NCBI RefSeq assembly: GCF_021353235.1
Contig: NZ_JAJTWT010000010.1
Coordinates: forward strand, 1-64,000
DNA: 64,000 nucleotides
Direction of reading: 5' to 3'
Source of the DNA: Pelomonas caseinilytica
GTDB lineage: Bacteria; Pseudomonadota; Gammaproteobacteria; Burkholderiales; Burkholderiaceae_C
Under the pieces are notes generated by a model that did not search any database, was not told the DNA's origin, and saw nothing but the letters and a program-made list of their open reading frames with translations. Below are positions 7,109 through 15,394 of the stretch, piece after piece. Position 1 is the stretch's first letter. Each line of letters opens with the position of its first letter. A program made the translations under genes and the position numbers.

Positions 7109-7912
7109 ATGAAGAACCGTCAAGCCACCGCGGCCGCAACTCCGGCCGCCCCCCAAGTCCCCACCCGGTCCGCAACGCGGACTCCACCTGCCAAGCCGAA
7201 AAAGCGGCATCCCCGCCCCGGCGTCCTCATGCGCGGCGCGCTGACCGAGGCTTATGACCTCAGAGGCAATTCGCGCGGCAAGCTCTGGCTCCAGTACAGC
7301 GCCCATGCCCGAAAGGACATGGCCTTCACCACGGAGCTGGCCTACACGCACTTCCTCTACACCGAGTCCTCATTCGACGTCACGCAGGTGAACTACGCGC
7401 CGGCCGATGAGGTCACACGCGCCGTCGGCGCTGCCTTCGTCGACTACGTCGACGTCAAGCTCGTGCTCGCCAACGGAGAGACAGTCTGGCGCCACATTGG
7501 CGCCGACGAACCCTCTCAGTCAGACCAGGACAGGCTTCGCGAACTCATGCTGGTGTTGCACACGGTCAAGATGCCCGACGGGGCGCTCACGCCGCGGCTT
7601 CAAACGATCACCCCGCGGCAGATCGTCGAGTCGGAGCATCGCATCCGCAACTGGCACCGCATCGCCAGTTGGCTGGCCGCGGCGCGCTACTGGAACCTGC
7701 ATGACCACGAACTCGCGGTCGCGGCATTGCTGCGCAGGCGAGGGCGGGTCGAGTTCCAGGACGTTCTTGCTCTTGGCGAAGGCGGCGAGCACAGCGGCCT
7801 GTATGGCGCGGCGCTGTTCAAGCAGCTGCAGCGCGGGGCCTACCGCAGCAACCTGTTCGACGCGACGTTCACGCTGCGCTCGACGTTCTCCGAACTGCAG
7901 GAGGCGTCATGA
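7109..7912 (+). CDS. tnsA: TnsA-like transposition protein, catalytic Lys not evident (267 aa)
   Basis: First gene of the operon, in the place of TnsA (PD-(D/E)XK endonuclease cutting the non-transferred strand). The start ATG 7109 follows aaggag with 6-base spacing. Residues 1-35 are a basic, Ala/Pro-rich tail. E76 (FTTELAYTHF) and D112/D115 (FVDYVDVKLVL) could be the acidic catalytic residues, but where family members carry (E/Q)xK the sequence is VWRHIGA, so no Lys is present. The C-terminal part (about 165-265) looks like the winged-helix domain that contacts TnsC. The stop overlaps tnsB as ATGA. Assignment rests mainly on position and fold pattern. Confidence 0.6.
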   Translation: MKNRQATAAATPAAPQVPTRSATRTPPAKPKKRHPRPGVLMRGALTEAYDLRGNSRGKLWLQYSAHARKDMAFTTELAYTHFLYTESSFDVTQVNYAPADEVTRAVGAAFVDYVDVKLVLANGETVWRHIGADEPSQSDQDRLRELMLVLHTVKMPDGALTPRLQTITPRQIVESEHRIRNWHRIASWLAAARYWNLHDHELAVAALLRRRGRVEFQDVLALGEGGEHSGLYGAALFKQLQRGAYRSNLFDATFTLRSTFSELQEAS

Positions 7913-9867
7913 GCCGCAAACGCCTCACCTTCAAAGTCATCCCAGCCGAGCATCGCGACACGTCCCGTTGGCCGAAGATCGACACCTCCGCGCTCTCGCA
8001 AGAGGACCAGCAGCGCGTGGAGCGGCTGATGCCCGCGGTGCAGAGCTATCTCGACACGGGCAGGCTGACGGCGGCGGCGGCTTCGGCCGGCATCTGCAAC
8101 AGCGCCTTGCTGGAACAGGTCGGCCGCTGCCTGACGCCCTTGGCGGATGGCAGCGTGCTGGGCTGGGCCGGCCTGGTGGCCCAACTGCGCGTCAGTCCCT
8201 ACCTGCGCTCCGCTGACCTGCCCGCCGGCGCCAAGGCGAGCCAGGAGGGCGCCGCAGGGGCATTCAAGCGGTTCCTGGCCGAGCATCCCAAGATCAAGGA
8301 CGCGTTGGACAACGCCATCCGCAAAGGCCTGGGCAAGGGCAACGCGCGTGCGGCGCACACCCCGGCCAAGGCCGTCTGGCGCCTGTTCAAGCGCAAGGTC
8401 GAGGAGGTGATCACCGACGAGACCGAGTACCCGCGCAACCAGATCAACTGTGGTCGCCGTTCGGTCGAGCGCTACGTCAAGGACATGATCGCCAGCGACG
8501 CGCGGGCACGCCGCACGGCGGTCGGCGCGGCGACCGCCCAGGCTTTGGGCAGCGTCGGGTCGGGCGAGCATTCCTTCGACCTGGTCGGCATGGATCAGGA
8601 CCTGATGGGCATCGACGCCCACCACATGGACTTCTTCGGCAGCATCGAGATCGAAGGGCCGGCAGGTCCCCAATCGATCGCCGTTGAACGCATCTGGGTC
8701 TATGTGGTGATCTGCATGAAGACCCGGGCCGTTCATGGCTACTCCGTCTCCATCCGCACCGAGCCGGTGGCCGAGCAGATCGAGCTGGCGCTGGACATGG
8801 CCAGCCGGCCGTGGGCGCCGCGCGAGATCAAGATGCGCGGGGTCAGCTACTGCGAGGGCGCAGGGTTCCCGATGGGCTGCGTCGACGGCTTGACGGTGTT
8901 CGCACCGGCGGCGCTACGCATGGACTCCGCCATGCAGAGCTTCGCCAACAACGTGCTGCAGCGTTCACGCCGGCGTCTGGGCTGCGCGGTGAGTTACAGC
9001 GCGATCGGCGCCTGGTATCACAACGACACGGTGGAGCGGCTGTTTGGCACGCTGGAGCGCCGCTGGTTCCACCAGCTGCCGACCTCGGTGGGCACCGGGC
9101 CCAAGGACCCCAAGAAAACGGACGGCGCCGCCGAAGCCGTGCGGCTGCGGGTGAGCTGGGACGAGCTGCTGGACGTCGTCGAGATCGCGATCGCCAACTA
9201 CAACGCTACATCCCAGCCCGGCCTGGGCTACCGATCGCCCCTGGAGGTGCTGCGTGCCAACTACGAGGTCGAGCGACAGCGCTTTGTGCCCCGCCCCGTG
9301 ATGCCGGCGACCATGCTGACGCCCCGTCTGGGCGTCGCCATCGAGCGGGCGGTGGTGCGCGGCTCCTGTCGGCCGGGACGCATGCGCCGGCCCTACATCC
9401 AGGTCGACAAGGCGACCTATGCCAATCCGCAACTCGCCGCCGCGTTCGACAAGATCGGCGAGGGCGTCATCGTGCATGTCCACATCGAGGACATGCGCAC
9501 GGTGGAGGTCTACCTGGAGAACGGCACCTACCTCGGCTGGATGACCGTGCAGCACAAGGGCTGGCGCCAGACCAAACACTCGCGTGACGTGCGCAAGCAG
9601 ATCAACCGCCTGCGCGATGCCCGGGAGATGGCCGACACGTCGGACGACTTCGTCGCCGATTTCCTCAACTACCTGGCGGACAAGGCGGCCGTCGAGGCGC
9701 GCGAACGACCCCAGCGGGTGTCGGAAACCGCCACGCGCCTGGCCGACACCCTGCGCAGCTCCGGCGCGCAGCTGTCAGACCTGCGCCAGCGCAAGCCGAC
9801 CGAGGTTCATGTGCCGCTGCGCCCGGTGCCGGCGCTGTCGCACCTGCCCGCTCCCAACTGGGACTGA
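7909..9867 (+). CDS. tnsB: TnsB/TniA-like DDE transposase (652 aa)
   Basis: Retroviral-integrase-type transposase that binds the repeats at the ends and joins 3' ends to target DNA. The catalytic triad is clear: D236 (MGIDAHHMDFFG), D339 (LRMDSAMQSFANN) and E376 (HNDTVERLFGTLE), with D-37-E spacing as expected. Upstream are helix-turn-helix DNA-binding segments (about 30-210); downstream are the beta-barrel and the C-terminal tail (about 440-652) that contacts TnsC. The NYNATSQPGLGYRSPLEVL stretch after the core is typical of the family. It overlaps tnsA by four bases and is separated from tnsC by a 78-base gap. Confidence 0.9.
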   Translation: MSRKRLTFKVIPAEHRDTSRWPKIDTSALSQEDQQRVERLMPAVQSYLDTGRLTAAAASAGICNSALLEQVGRCLTPLADGSVLGWAGLVAQLRVSPYLRSADLPAGAKASQEGAAGAFKRFLAEHPKIKDALDNAIRKGLGKGNARAAHTPAKAVWRLFKRKVEEVITDETEYPRNQINCGRRSVERYVKDMIASDARARRTAVGAATAQALGSVGSGEHSFDLVGMDQDLMGIDAHHMDFFGSIEIEGPAGPQSIAVERIWVYVVICMKTRAVHGYSVSIRTEPVAEQIELALDMASRPWAPREIKMRGVSYCEGAGFPMGCVDGLTVFAPAALRMDSAMQSFANNVLQRSRRRLGCAVSYSAIGAWYHNDTVERLFGTLERRWFHQLPTSVGTGPKDPKKTDGAAEAVRLRVSWDELLDVVEIAIANYNATSQPGLGYRSPLEVLRANYEVERQRFVPRPVMPATMLTPRLGVAIERAVVRGSCRPGRMRRPYIQVDKATYANPQLAAAFDKIGEGVIVHVHIEDMRTVEVYLENGTYLGWMTVQHKGWRQTKHSRDVRKQINRLRDAREMADTSDDFVADFLNYLADKAAVEARERPQRVSETATRLADTLRSSGAQLSDLRQRKPTEVHVPLRPVPALSHLPAPNWD

Positions 9868-9945
9868 ACAACGCCATTGACTGCTTTTTCATTCACCGAC
9901 GGGCGACCGGCGCAGGGCGCCGGCGCCCGTCTCAAGGAGATTTTC

Positions 9946-10980
9946 ATGACCACGACTGCCCCCACTTTCATGCCCACACCCGATGACGAATCGGGCCGCC
10001 GCCACAACCTGCGTTGCGCCGCGTTGAGCGACCCGGCCGTCCGCCAGGAGCTGTATCACCGCCACCCCGTCGTCTGCAACTCGCTGATGGTGATCACCGA
10101 TCCCGTGCGCCAGGTCTATGAGGCCATCGCGCAATCGGTCGTGCATCGCACGCCCGGGTCGCCTTTCATCGGGGACTTCCGCATGGGCAAGACGCGAACC
10201 ATTGGCGCCGTGCGCCGCCAGTTGCAGAAGACCTTCCCCAACGTGCCCGTGGCGCTGCTGATCGCCAAGCAGCACGACAACCCGTCTGAGCGCGCCTTCT
10301 TCGGCGACGTGCTCAACGACTTCCGCCACAGCGCGGCGTTGTCGGGGTCGGCCGCGGAGCGGCGGCTGCGCCTGCTGACCATCATCACCAGCGCGGCGAT
10401 GTCGATGGGCAGCGATCGCTACGTCATCTTCATCGACGAGGGCCAGAACTGGGACCTGCAGGAGTACGTCTGGCTGCGCGACCTGACCAACGACCTGGTC
10501 GAGCGGGGCGTGGTCTGCATCGTCATCGTGTTTGGGCATTCCGAGCTGAACGCGCTGCGTGACCGAGTGATCAGCTCGGGCCGCACCGACCTGCTGGGCC
10601 GCTTTTTCCTGACGCCCCGGCCCTTCCGGGGCTTGTCCAACGTGGCTGAGCTGCGCAAGACCCTGGAAGCGTTCGACCGCCGCGAGCGTCACGAGTTCCC
10701 CGAGGGCAGTGGCGTGTGCATGGCGGAGTTCTTCATGCCGGTGGCTTTTGAGGACGGCTGGCGCATGGCGGCGGAGGCCGACGACCTGTGGGCGGCGTTC
10801 CAGCGCGTGGCCTCCCGCCGCGGCCGCACGGCCGGCAACATCGGCATGCAGTGGGTGATGTCCACCATCCGCTCGATGCTGTTCAGCGGCATGGATGCGG
10901 ACGCGCCGGGCTTCAAGTTCGGCGTCGAAACGCTCGTGCAGTGCGTGGAGTCCAGCGAATACGAAAGCTCGCTGCAGTGA
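9946..10980 (+). CDS. tnsC: TnsC/TniB-like AAA+ ATPase (344 aa)
   Basis: AAA+ ATPase that polymerises on DNA and connects target recognition to the transposase. Walker A is GDFRMGKT (76-83), Walker B is YVIFIDE (D164, E165), followed by a sensor-like strand CIVIVFGHSEL. The start at ATG 9946 is supported by aaggag six to seven bases upstream; a longer frame opening at 9877 has no such site. The length is close to TniB/TnsC of Tn5053/Tn6022 elements and shorter than Tn7 TnsC. Its stop overlaps the start of tniQ (TGATG). Confidence 0.9.
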   Translation: MTTTAPTFMPTPDDESGRRHNLRCAALSDPAVRQELYHRHPVVCNSLMVITDPVRQVYEAIAQSVVHRTPGSPFIGDFRMGKTRTIGAVRRQLQKTFPNVPVALLIAKQHDNPSERAFFGDVLNDFRHSAALSGSAAERRLRLLTIITSAAMSMGSDRYVIFIDEGQNWDLQEYVWLRDLTNDLVERGVVCIVIVFGHSELNALRDRVISSGRTDLLGRFFLTPRPFRGLSNVAELRKTLEAFDRRERHEFPEGSGVCMAEFFMPVAFEDGWRMAAEADDLWAAFQRVASRRGRTAGNIGMQWVMSTIRSMLFSGMDADAPGFKFGVETLVQCVESSEYESSLQ

Positions 10981-12395
10981 TGGCGGCCGCCCCCAGCGGC
11001 CTGGGGGCCCTTCGGCTGGTCGATGGATGGGCTGTCGCTGACAGTTGGTTCGCACCTCAGGAGGGCCCCTTCACCATGGTCGCCAAGTTGCTGCTGGCCA
11101 ACCAGACTGCGCCGCGGGCGATGCTGCGGCAGTTCGGATTGGCAGGCCAGCAGCATCCCACGGTCGGCTCGCGCAGCCTGCTGGATCCTGCGTGGCTGCA
11201 GCGCTGCACCATGGCGCCGGATCTTGCCGCGCTGATTGGGGCGCGGTCGTTTTCGGCGCTCAGCCCGCAATGGTGCCGGTCGCTGGCCGACGACCAGACG
11301 TTCCGGTACTGCCCGACTTGTCTGGGCCAGGGCTACCAGTCGGTGCTGTGCCAGATGAGCGGCCTGCAGCGTTGCCCCATCCACGACGAGCCGCTCATCG
11401 CGCACTGCCAGGCCTGCGGCGCGGCCACGCCGCCCTATGCCGTCACGGTGGAAGCCTTCGAGCAGCCGATGGTCTGCTGCGAGTGCAACGAGCACTTTGC
11501 GCCCATCTGGCGCGTCGAGCCCGGCGCCGGCTTCACCTGGAGCGCGGTGCAGGAGGAGGGCGCCTATGCCCGCCTCGCCGGGTGGGTCCAGGGCGTCGAC
11601 GGCCTGCAGGTGAAATGGCCCGACCATCTCAACTGGCTCGGAGATCCGCGCGGCGGCAGGGCGCTGGTGCAGGAGCACCGTCGCAGCGCGACCGCGGCCG
11701 CCTTTGCGCATGCGGTTCGCGCGCCTCGACGGCTGGGCGACGTCGCCGTCAGGGTCTTGGACTTCATCAACCCACCGACCATTGCACCGATGAACCCGCC
11801 GACCGGCCAGCAGGAGAGGGCAGTCGAGCCTGCGCAAGGAGGGCGCCTCGCCAGGACGTCGATCTACAAGTCGATCCGGCGGCATGTCCGCCGGATCGCA
11901 CGCATGCCCGGGGAGCTTCAGATTCCACGAGACCATGGCGAGCTGGTGTGGAGCAGCGACTTTGCGCTGCTGATGCCGCGCAACGCGCGCGTGAACCCGG
12001 TGCTGCACGGGTTGCAGACCTGGCGGCTTCGCTTCGAGGAACACCTGAACCTGGAGGCGCCGCTGCGCTCATTGGCGCTGCGCCCGGCGCTGCTGGACTG
12101 GCCCGTTGAATGGCAGGCCAGCGATACCGCCTGGGGGCACTTCGTGTACGAGTGCCTGCGGCTGGACATCGGCATGGCGCGAGCGCTGCACCGGGCGATC
12201 GGACCGCTGGACTATGGCCGGCCCGGCGACCGCGCCGCGTGGCTGGAGCTGATGGGCCTTTGGTATCACCGCTTCAATCCGGCCGCCCGGCTGACGCCCG
12301 ACGGCTTGACCGCGTTCAGGCGCCCTGCCGGCTCTGGCGCGGACATCACCCATCTGGTCGCGGCCGAGTCGGCCGTGTGCGCTCATGACACTTGA
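10980..12395 (+). CDS. tniQ: TniQ/TnsD-like zinc-finger targeting protein (471 aa)
   Basis: TniQ-family protein that links the DNA-bound target selector to TnsC. Two zinc-finger halves are visible: C111-x2-C114...C132-x2-H135 (CPTC...CPIH) and C143-x2-C146...C166/C167-x-C169 (CQAC...CCEC). The region around TFRYCPTCL...RCPIHDEPL is the family hallmark. The C-terminal 250 residues carry helix-turn-helix-like DNA-binding segments, longer than in minimal TniQ and closer to TnsD in size. The ATG at 10980 overlaps the tnsC stop; the 3' end overlaps the next gene by 11 bases. Confidence 0.85.
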   Translation: MAAAPSGLGALRLVDGWAVADSWFAPQEGPFTMVAKLLLANQTAPRAMLRQFGLAGQQHPTVGSRSLLDPAWLQRCTMAPDLAALIGARSFSALSPQWCRSLADDQTFRYCPTCLGQGYQSVLCQMSGLQRCPIHDEPLIAHCQACGAATPPYAVTVEAFEQPMVCCECNEHFAPIWRVEPGAGFTWSAVQEEGAYARLAGWVQGVDGLQVKWPDHLNWLGDPRGGRALVQEHRRSATAAAFAHAVRAPRRLGDVAVRVLDFINPPTIAPMNPPTGQQERAVEPAQGGRLARTSIYKSIRRHVRRIARMPGELQIPRDHGELVWSSDFALLMPRNARVNPVLHGLQTWRLRFEEHLNLEAPLRSLALRPALLDWPVEWQASDTAWGHFVYECLRLDIGMARALHRAIGPLDYGRPGDRAAWLELMGLWYHRFNPAARLTPDGLTAFRRPAGSGADITHLVAAESAVCAHDT

Positions 12396-13647
12396 TGTGC
12401 TCGAGCCCGTGGTTTGCCAAGCCGAGCACTTCGTGGCGCCGGCGGGGCTGGACGGCGCGCGGGGGGCGCGCCGCATGGATCCACAGCAAAAGCGCACCGG
12501 TGCCAACACGGATGCCGAGGCGATCCTCGAATGGCTGTGGATCAATCCGAACAAGCGCCATTCAACGATGCAGCAGCAGCGACGGGCCGCCGAGCGGTTG
12601 TTGAACTGGGCCTGCCTCGTGCGGCGCAAGGCGCTGTCGTCGCTCGACGAAGACGATCTTGCGGCCTGCCGGCTCTTCGCGGCAAATCCGACGCCGCCGG
12701 CCGACTGGATCTGCCGCCCGGGGACCCGACGGCTGTCCCCAAAATGGCGGCCGTTCAACAGTCCGCTGGCCAGGGTCACGATAGACGGCGAACTGCTGGT
12801 GCTGCGGTCGCTGTTCGCCTGGATGGAGGCCGTGGGCTACGCGCGCATGCCGACGGTCAGCGTCGCCTACAAGTCCAGCCCCGGGCAGCTGAGTGCCGTG
12901 GCGACGTTCGTGACAGAAATGCCGGTCATGCCGTTGAGCAAGCCCGGGTGGGACTGGGTGGCCCAGGGCCTGGCGACCTTGAGCCTGCAGAGCCGGATGG
13001 CCGTGGAGTTGATGTACTTCACCAACCTCGGGAGAAGCGATGTCATGCGCCTGGGCATCGGCGATTGCATGGAGCCAGTGGAGGCTGGTCCGTGGCGGCT
13101 CGTCGTCACGGGCTGCACGGGTCAAAGACGCACCGTTGAAGTTCCAGCGCCGTTGGGTTGCACGCTGCGGGCCTTCTGTGACCAGCTCGGCGTAGCCCCT
13201 GGCCAGCTCGCCAACCACGCGCGGGAGTTCCCGGGCATCGTCCTGGCGCCGCCGTGGGTCATGCGCCTAGTCTCAGTGAGTGCCTTCCGCCTGGCTGCCG
13301 GCCTGGCCCGGCGAGCCAAGGACTTCGATGTCGCCATGGAGCTGGCCTCGGCGGGCTGCAGGAATCTGAAGGATGCATTTGCGCTGCACAGCAAAGGCAC
13401 CGTGCTCCGCGACAAGTTCAAGCCCAAGCGCAAGCGCAAGCGCAAGCGTCGAACCCCAGAACAAATGCAGGAAGCTCGGCTGGCAAAACCTCAAGTGCAT
13501 GCCGCGCCTAAATTGCCGGCTGCCAAAGTCGTTGAAAAGCGTGTGAGTTTGAGCGATTTGAGGCAGCAGTATTCGCCCGCGCTGGACGGTCAGCTGAGCC
13601 TGCCGTTCACGTCCAACCAGGGCCGGCGAAGCCGCCGGCTTGCATAG
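12385..13647 (+). CDS. tnsF: TnsF-like inactivated tyrosine recombinase, likely target selector (420 aa)
   Basis: Residues ~43-160 are a SAM-like core-binding domain of tyrosine recombinases; the segment RRLSPKWRPFNSPL...LRSLFAWMEAVGY is characteristic. The following ~185-345 follow the catalytic-domain pattern (MAVELMYFTNLGRSDVMRL at the first Arg site, R217), but no HxxR box and no nucleophilic Tyr can be found, so strand cleavage is not expected. A Lys/Arg run (about 346-356) and a flexible tail follow. In Tn6022-like elements the fifth gene, TnsF, has exactly this build and selects comM as target. The ATG overlaps tniQ, so the two are translationally coupled. Confidence 0.75.
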   Translation: MTLDVLEPVVCQAEHFVAPAGLDGARGARRMDPQQKRTGANTDAEAILEWLWINPNKRHSTMQQQRRAAERLLNWACLVRRKALSSLDEDDLAACRLFAANPTPPADWICRPGTRRLSPKWRPFNSPLARVTIDGELLVLRSLFAWMEAVGYARMPTVSVAYKSSPGQLSAVATFVTEMPVMPLSKPGWDWVAQGLATLSLQSRMAVELMYFTNLGRSDVMRLGIGDCMEPVEAGPWRLVVTGCTGQRRTVEVPAPLGCTLRAFCDQLGVAPGQLANHAREFPGIVLAPPWVMRLVSVSAFRLAAGLARRAKDFDVAMELASAGCRNLKDAFALHSKGTVLRDKFKPKRKRKRKRRTPEQMQEARLAKPQVHAAPKLPAAKVVEKRVSLSDLRQQYSPALDGQLSLPFTSNQGRRSRRLA

Positions 13648-13709
13648 CTGGCGAGACCTTCTATGCTTGGTCGTCAACTCTCGCCAGCAGCCGATTGCAG
13701 CGGCGATTT

Positions 13710-13907
13710 GCGACACAAAACACCGACTCGGCGGTGCCACATTCCAGTCGGTATTTGTTGTCGCAGAACCCCGCCAAATCACATCGCAGTAGGTACTTGT
13801 CGTCGCAAACGACTGCGACACAAAACACCGACTGGGATGCGAATCAAGGCCAGTCGGTGTTTGTTGTCGCTAGAAGGGCTGTTCGTTAGGGCACTTGTTG
13901 TCGGACA
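13710..13907. repeat. Right-end repeat cluster, probable TnsB-binding sites
   Basis: Copies of a ~19-bp unit: gcgacacaaaacaccgact at 13710-13728 and 13815-13833 on this strand; inverted copies at 13746-13764 (agtcggtatttgttgtcgc), 13788-13806 (degenerate) and 13852-13870 (agtcggtgtttgttgtcgc). A weaker half copy (cacttgttgtcgg, 13892-13904) abuts a possible terminus ending ACA at 13907, read from outside as TGTCCGACAACAAGTGCCC. Mixed orientation and number fit Tn7-superfamily ends. The exact terminus is inferred. Confidence 0.65.
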
Positions 13908-14227
13908 GCTTTTTTGAGTGCCGTCGGCAGCGTGTTGCCGCATCTGTGTGATTTAACATAATGCACATTGTCGTCAAATTGACTGCCGTCCGAGCAGCCG
14001 CCTTTCCCGCGCCCCTCGCGGCCCTCATGGCTGCTGCAAGCGTCGATGGCCCAGACCACAGTCGGGCTGAGATGCGCACGCCTCTCAACGACCACCATCG
14101 ATCGCTTCGCCGCATCGCGATAGCACGGCTCTGGCGCTCTAAGGCTAAGGCGGCAAACAGCCGTGACTTTGCGCTTGCGGAGTGAGGGCATCGCAGGCAA
14201 TCACACGCCTCCGGTTGTCGCGTCGGC
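13908..14227. other. Flank between transposon end and the secreted-protein operon
   Basis: 320 bases with no supported gene. The first ~75 bases are AT-rich (gatttaacataatgcac). If the terminus at 13907 is right, the target duplication would start gcttt. The segment contains a 27-bp repeat (14001-14027) also found at 60751-60777. No recognisable comM sequence flanks the element. Confidence 0.5.
14001..14027. repeat. 27-bp dispersed intergenic repeat, copy 1
   Basis: Identical over 27 bases to 60751-60777. It contains the small dyad ccgcg-cccct-cgcgg. Both copies lie just beyond the 3' end of a minus-strand gene or operon, so this could be a REP-like or terminator element. Confidence 0.6.
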
Positions 14228-14905
14228 TCAATTCGCCGCGAAGCAGTACAACAAGCCCGCCCCGCCCGTGCTGACCAGCTTGGGCTGGCTGCAGCCGCGG
14301 CTGCCGTGGGCGGCGTTCCAGCTGGCATTGCCGCCGCCCGTGCGGTCGAAGTGGCCGAGTTGCACCGAACCGTCCTCGGCGCCGCTGGTGTAGTTGCGGC
14401 AGGTCTTGTCCGCGCCGTCCGGGAAGGCACGGCCGTCGGGCGTGGAGCCGGTGATGATGTCGTGCTCGTTGGGCGTGTCGCCGGCCGCCTTCGGGCGCTC
14501 GCCCTTCTCGGTCAGCGCGGTGTTGCGCGTGAGGTTGCTGCCGAGCTGGGCCTGCTCCAGTGTGTCGCCGTGCAGATGAGCCACGTCGCGGGCGATGACC
14601 TGGCCGCGCACGTTCGTCCACGGGCCCTTGCCGATTCGGTCGCGGGCATTGACGGCGTTGGGGCCTTGCGTGCTCAGGTAGGCGCGCCAGGACTTGTAGG
14701 GCGTACCGATGCTGTCGGCCAGCTTCTGGCAATGGGCGTCGGCGCCCGCGAGTCCGCCGTAGTTGGCGCCCTGCCCTGCGCCAACGCTGGTCACGAAGAA
14801 AGTGGCCGGCGGTGGCGGCGGCGCGCTGGCCGCAGCAGCCGGCGGAGTCTGGGCCTGAGCGGCCCCGGCCGCCAGCAGGGCCGCCGCGATGCATGCGTTC
14901 TTCAT
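14228..14905 (-). CDS. Exported C-type-lectin-like domain protein (225 aa)
   Basis: A signal peptide (MKNACIAAALLAAGAAQA) and a Pro/Ala linker precede a compact domain with the pattern FFVTSVGAGQGANYGGLAGA then ...RAYLSTQ...ARDRIGKGPW, as in secreted proteins of the lectin/endostatin-like (DUF1554-type) group. Four Cys (CQK, CRN, CSQ, CFA) probably form two disulfides. It is the last gene of the minus-strand operon that starts with the DUF1549/DUF1553 protein. A periplasmic or surface role in ligand binding is likely; the substrate is unknown. Confidence 0.55.
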   Translation of the reverse strand: MKNACIAAALLAAGAAQAQTPPAAAASAPPPPPATFFVTSVGAGQGANYGGLAGADAHCQKLADSIGTPYKSWRAYLSTQGPNAVNARDRIGKGPWTNVRGQVIARDVAHLHGDTLEQAQLGSNLTRNTALTEKGERPKAAGDTPNEHDIITGSTPDGRAFPDGADKTCRNYTSGAEDGSVQLGHFDRTGGGNASWNAAHGSRGCSQPKLVSTGGAGLLYCFAAN

Positions 14906-14913
14906 GGGCAGGC

Positions 14914-15369
14914 TCAGTTGTTCCGGTAGTCGTCGTGGCAGGCCTTGCAGGTCTTCTGCAGGGCGGCGAGTTGCGCTTTCACGGCGGCCACGTCGCCGCC
15001 CTGGGTCACGCGGGCCAGCTCGTTGGCTTCCTTGCTGAAGGCGGCCGCAGCGGCGCCCACGCCGGCGCCGTCGGTGAACAGACTGGCCTTGACCGTGGTG
15101 TCGCGCCAGCCCTTGCCGGTCTCGGTGCCGGCCGGGAAGAGCACGCCCAGGTTGCTGTTGGCCAGCGCAGCAATGACACCCGCGGCGCGGGCGGCGTCGT
15201 CCTTGTTGTAGCTGCCATCCACATTGGCCTTCACGCGGGCCGTGCTCCACGCGATGGTCTGGTAGGCGGACTGGCGCCACTTGATGAGCTGCTCGGGCTT
15301 GGGCGCCTGCTGGGCTTGGGCGGTGGCGGCCAGCGTGAGCGCGGCCAGGGCGATGAGCTTGGTTTTCAT
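14914..15369 (-). CDS. Cytochrome c' family protein (151 aa)
   Basis: Class II c-type cytochrome: N-terminal signal peptide (cleavage after AQA), four-helix-bundle length and a single CKACH haem motif close to the C-terminus (followed by DDYRNN), exactly the c' layout. The conserved N-terminal W..SAYQTIAWS helix contributes the distal pocket. It would be a periplasmic electron carrier or gas/oxidant-binding protein. It follows the peroxiredoxin-SMP30 gene by 25 bases and precedes the lectin-like gene by 8 bases. Haem attachment requires the Ccm system, encoded at 54-60 kb. Confidence 0.9.
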   Translation of the reverse strand: MKTKLIALAALTLAATAQAQQAPKPEQLIKWRQSAYQTIAWSTARVKANVDGSYNKDDAARAAGVIAALANSNLGVLFPAGTETGKGWRDTTVKASLFTDGAGVGAAAAAFSKEANELARVTQGGDVAAVKAQLAALQKTCKACHDDYRNN

Positions 15370-15394
15370 GGTCTTGGGTGGTTGACGAAAGGGA

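Larger units (their letters stand above)
7109..13907 (+). mobile_element. Tn7/Tn6022-like transposon (right part; left end not located)
   Basis: Five tightly coupled genes (tnsA-like, tnsB, tnsC, tniQ, tnsF-like) are followed by a repeat cluster and a likely terminus at 13907. In the Tn7 superfamily TnsA and TnsB cut and join the ends, TnsC is the AAA+ regulator, and TniQ/TnsD-type proteins link it to the target selector. Tn6022-like members use TnsF, an inactivated tyrosine recombinase, for target choice (known for comM). The gene order here matches that group. No cargo lies between the last gene and the right end, so any cargo would be to the left. The start given is that of tnsA, not of the element. 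Confidence 0.7.

Noticed and set aside
13710-13870. Possible CRISPR array (regularly repeated ~19-bp units)
   Set aside because: Units occur in both orientations, spacers are irregular (17-50 bases) and no cas genes are present. They fit transposase-binding sites.
13870-14430. Minus-strand frame crossing the transposon end
   Set aside because: It would read from the lectin-like gene through the flank into the repeats with no ribosome binding site and no homology.
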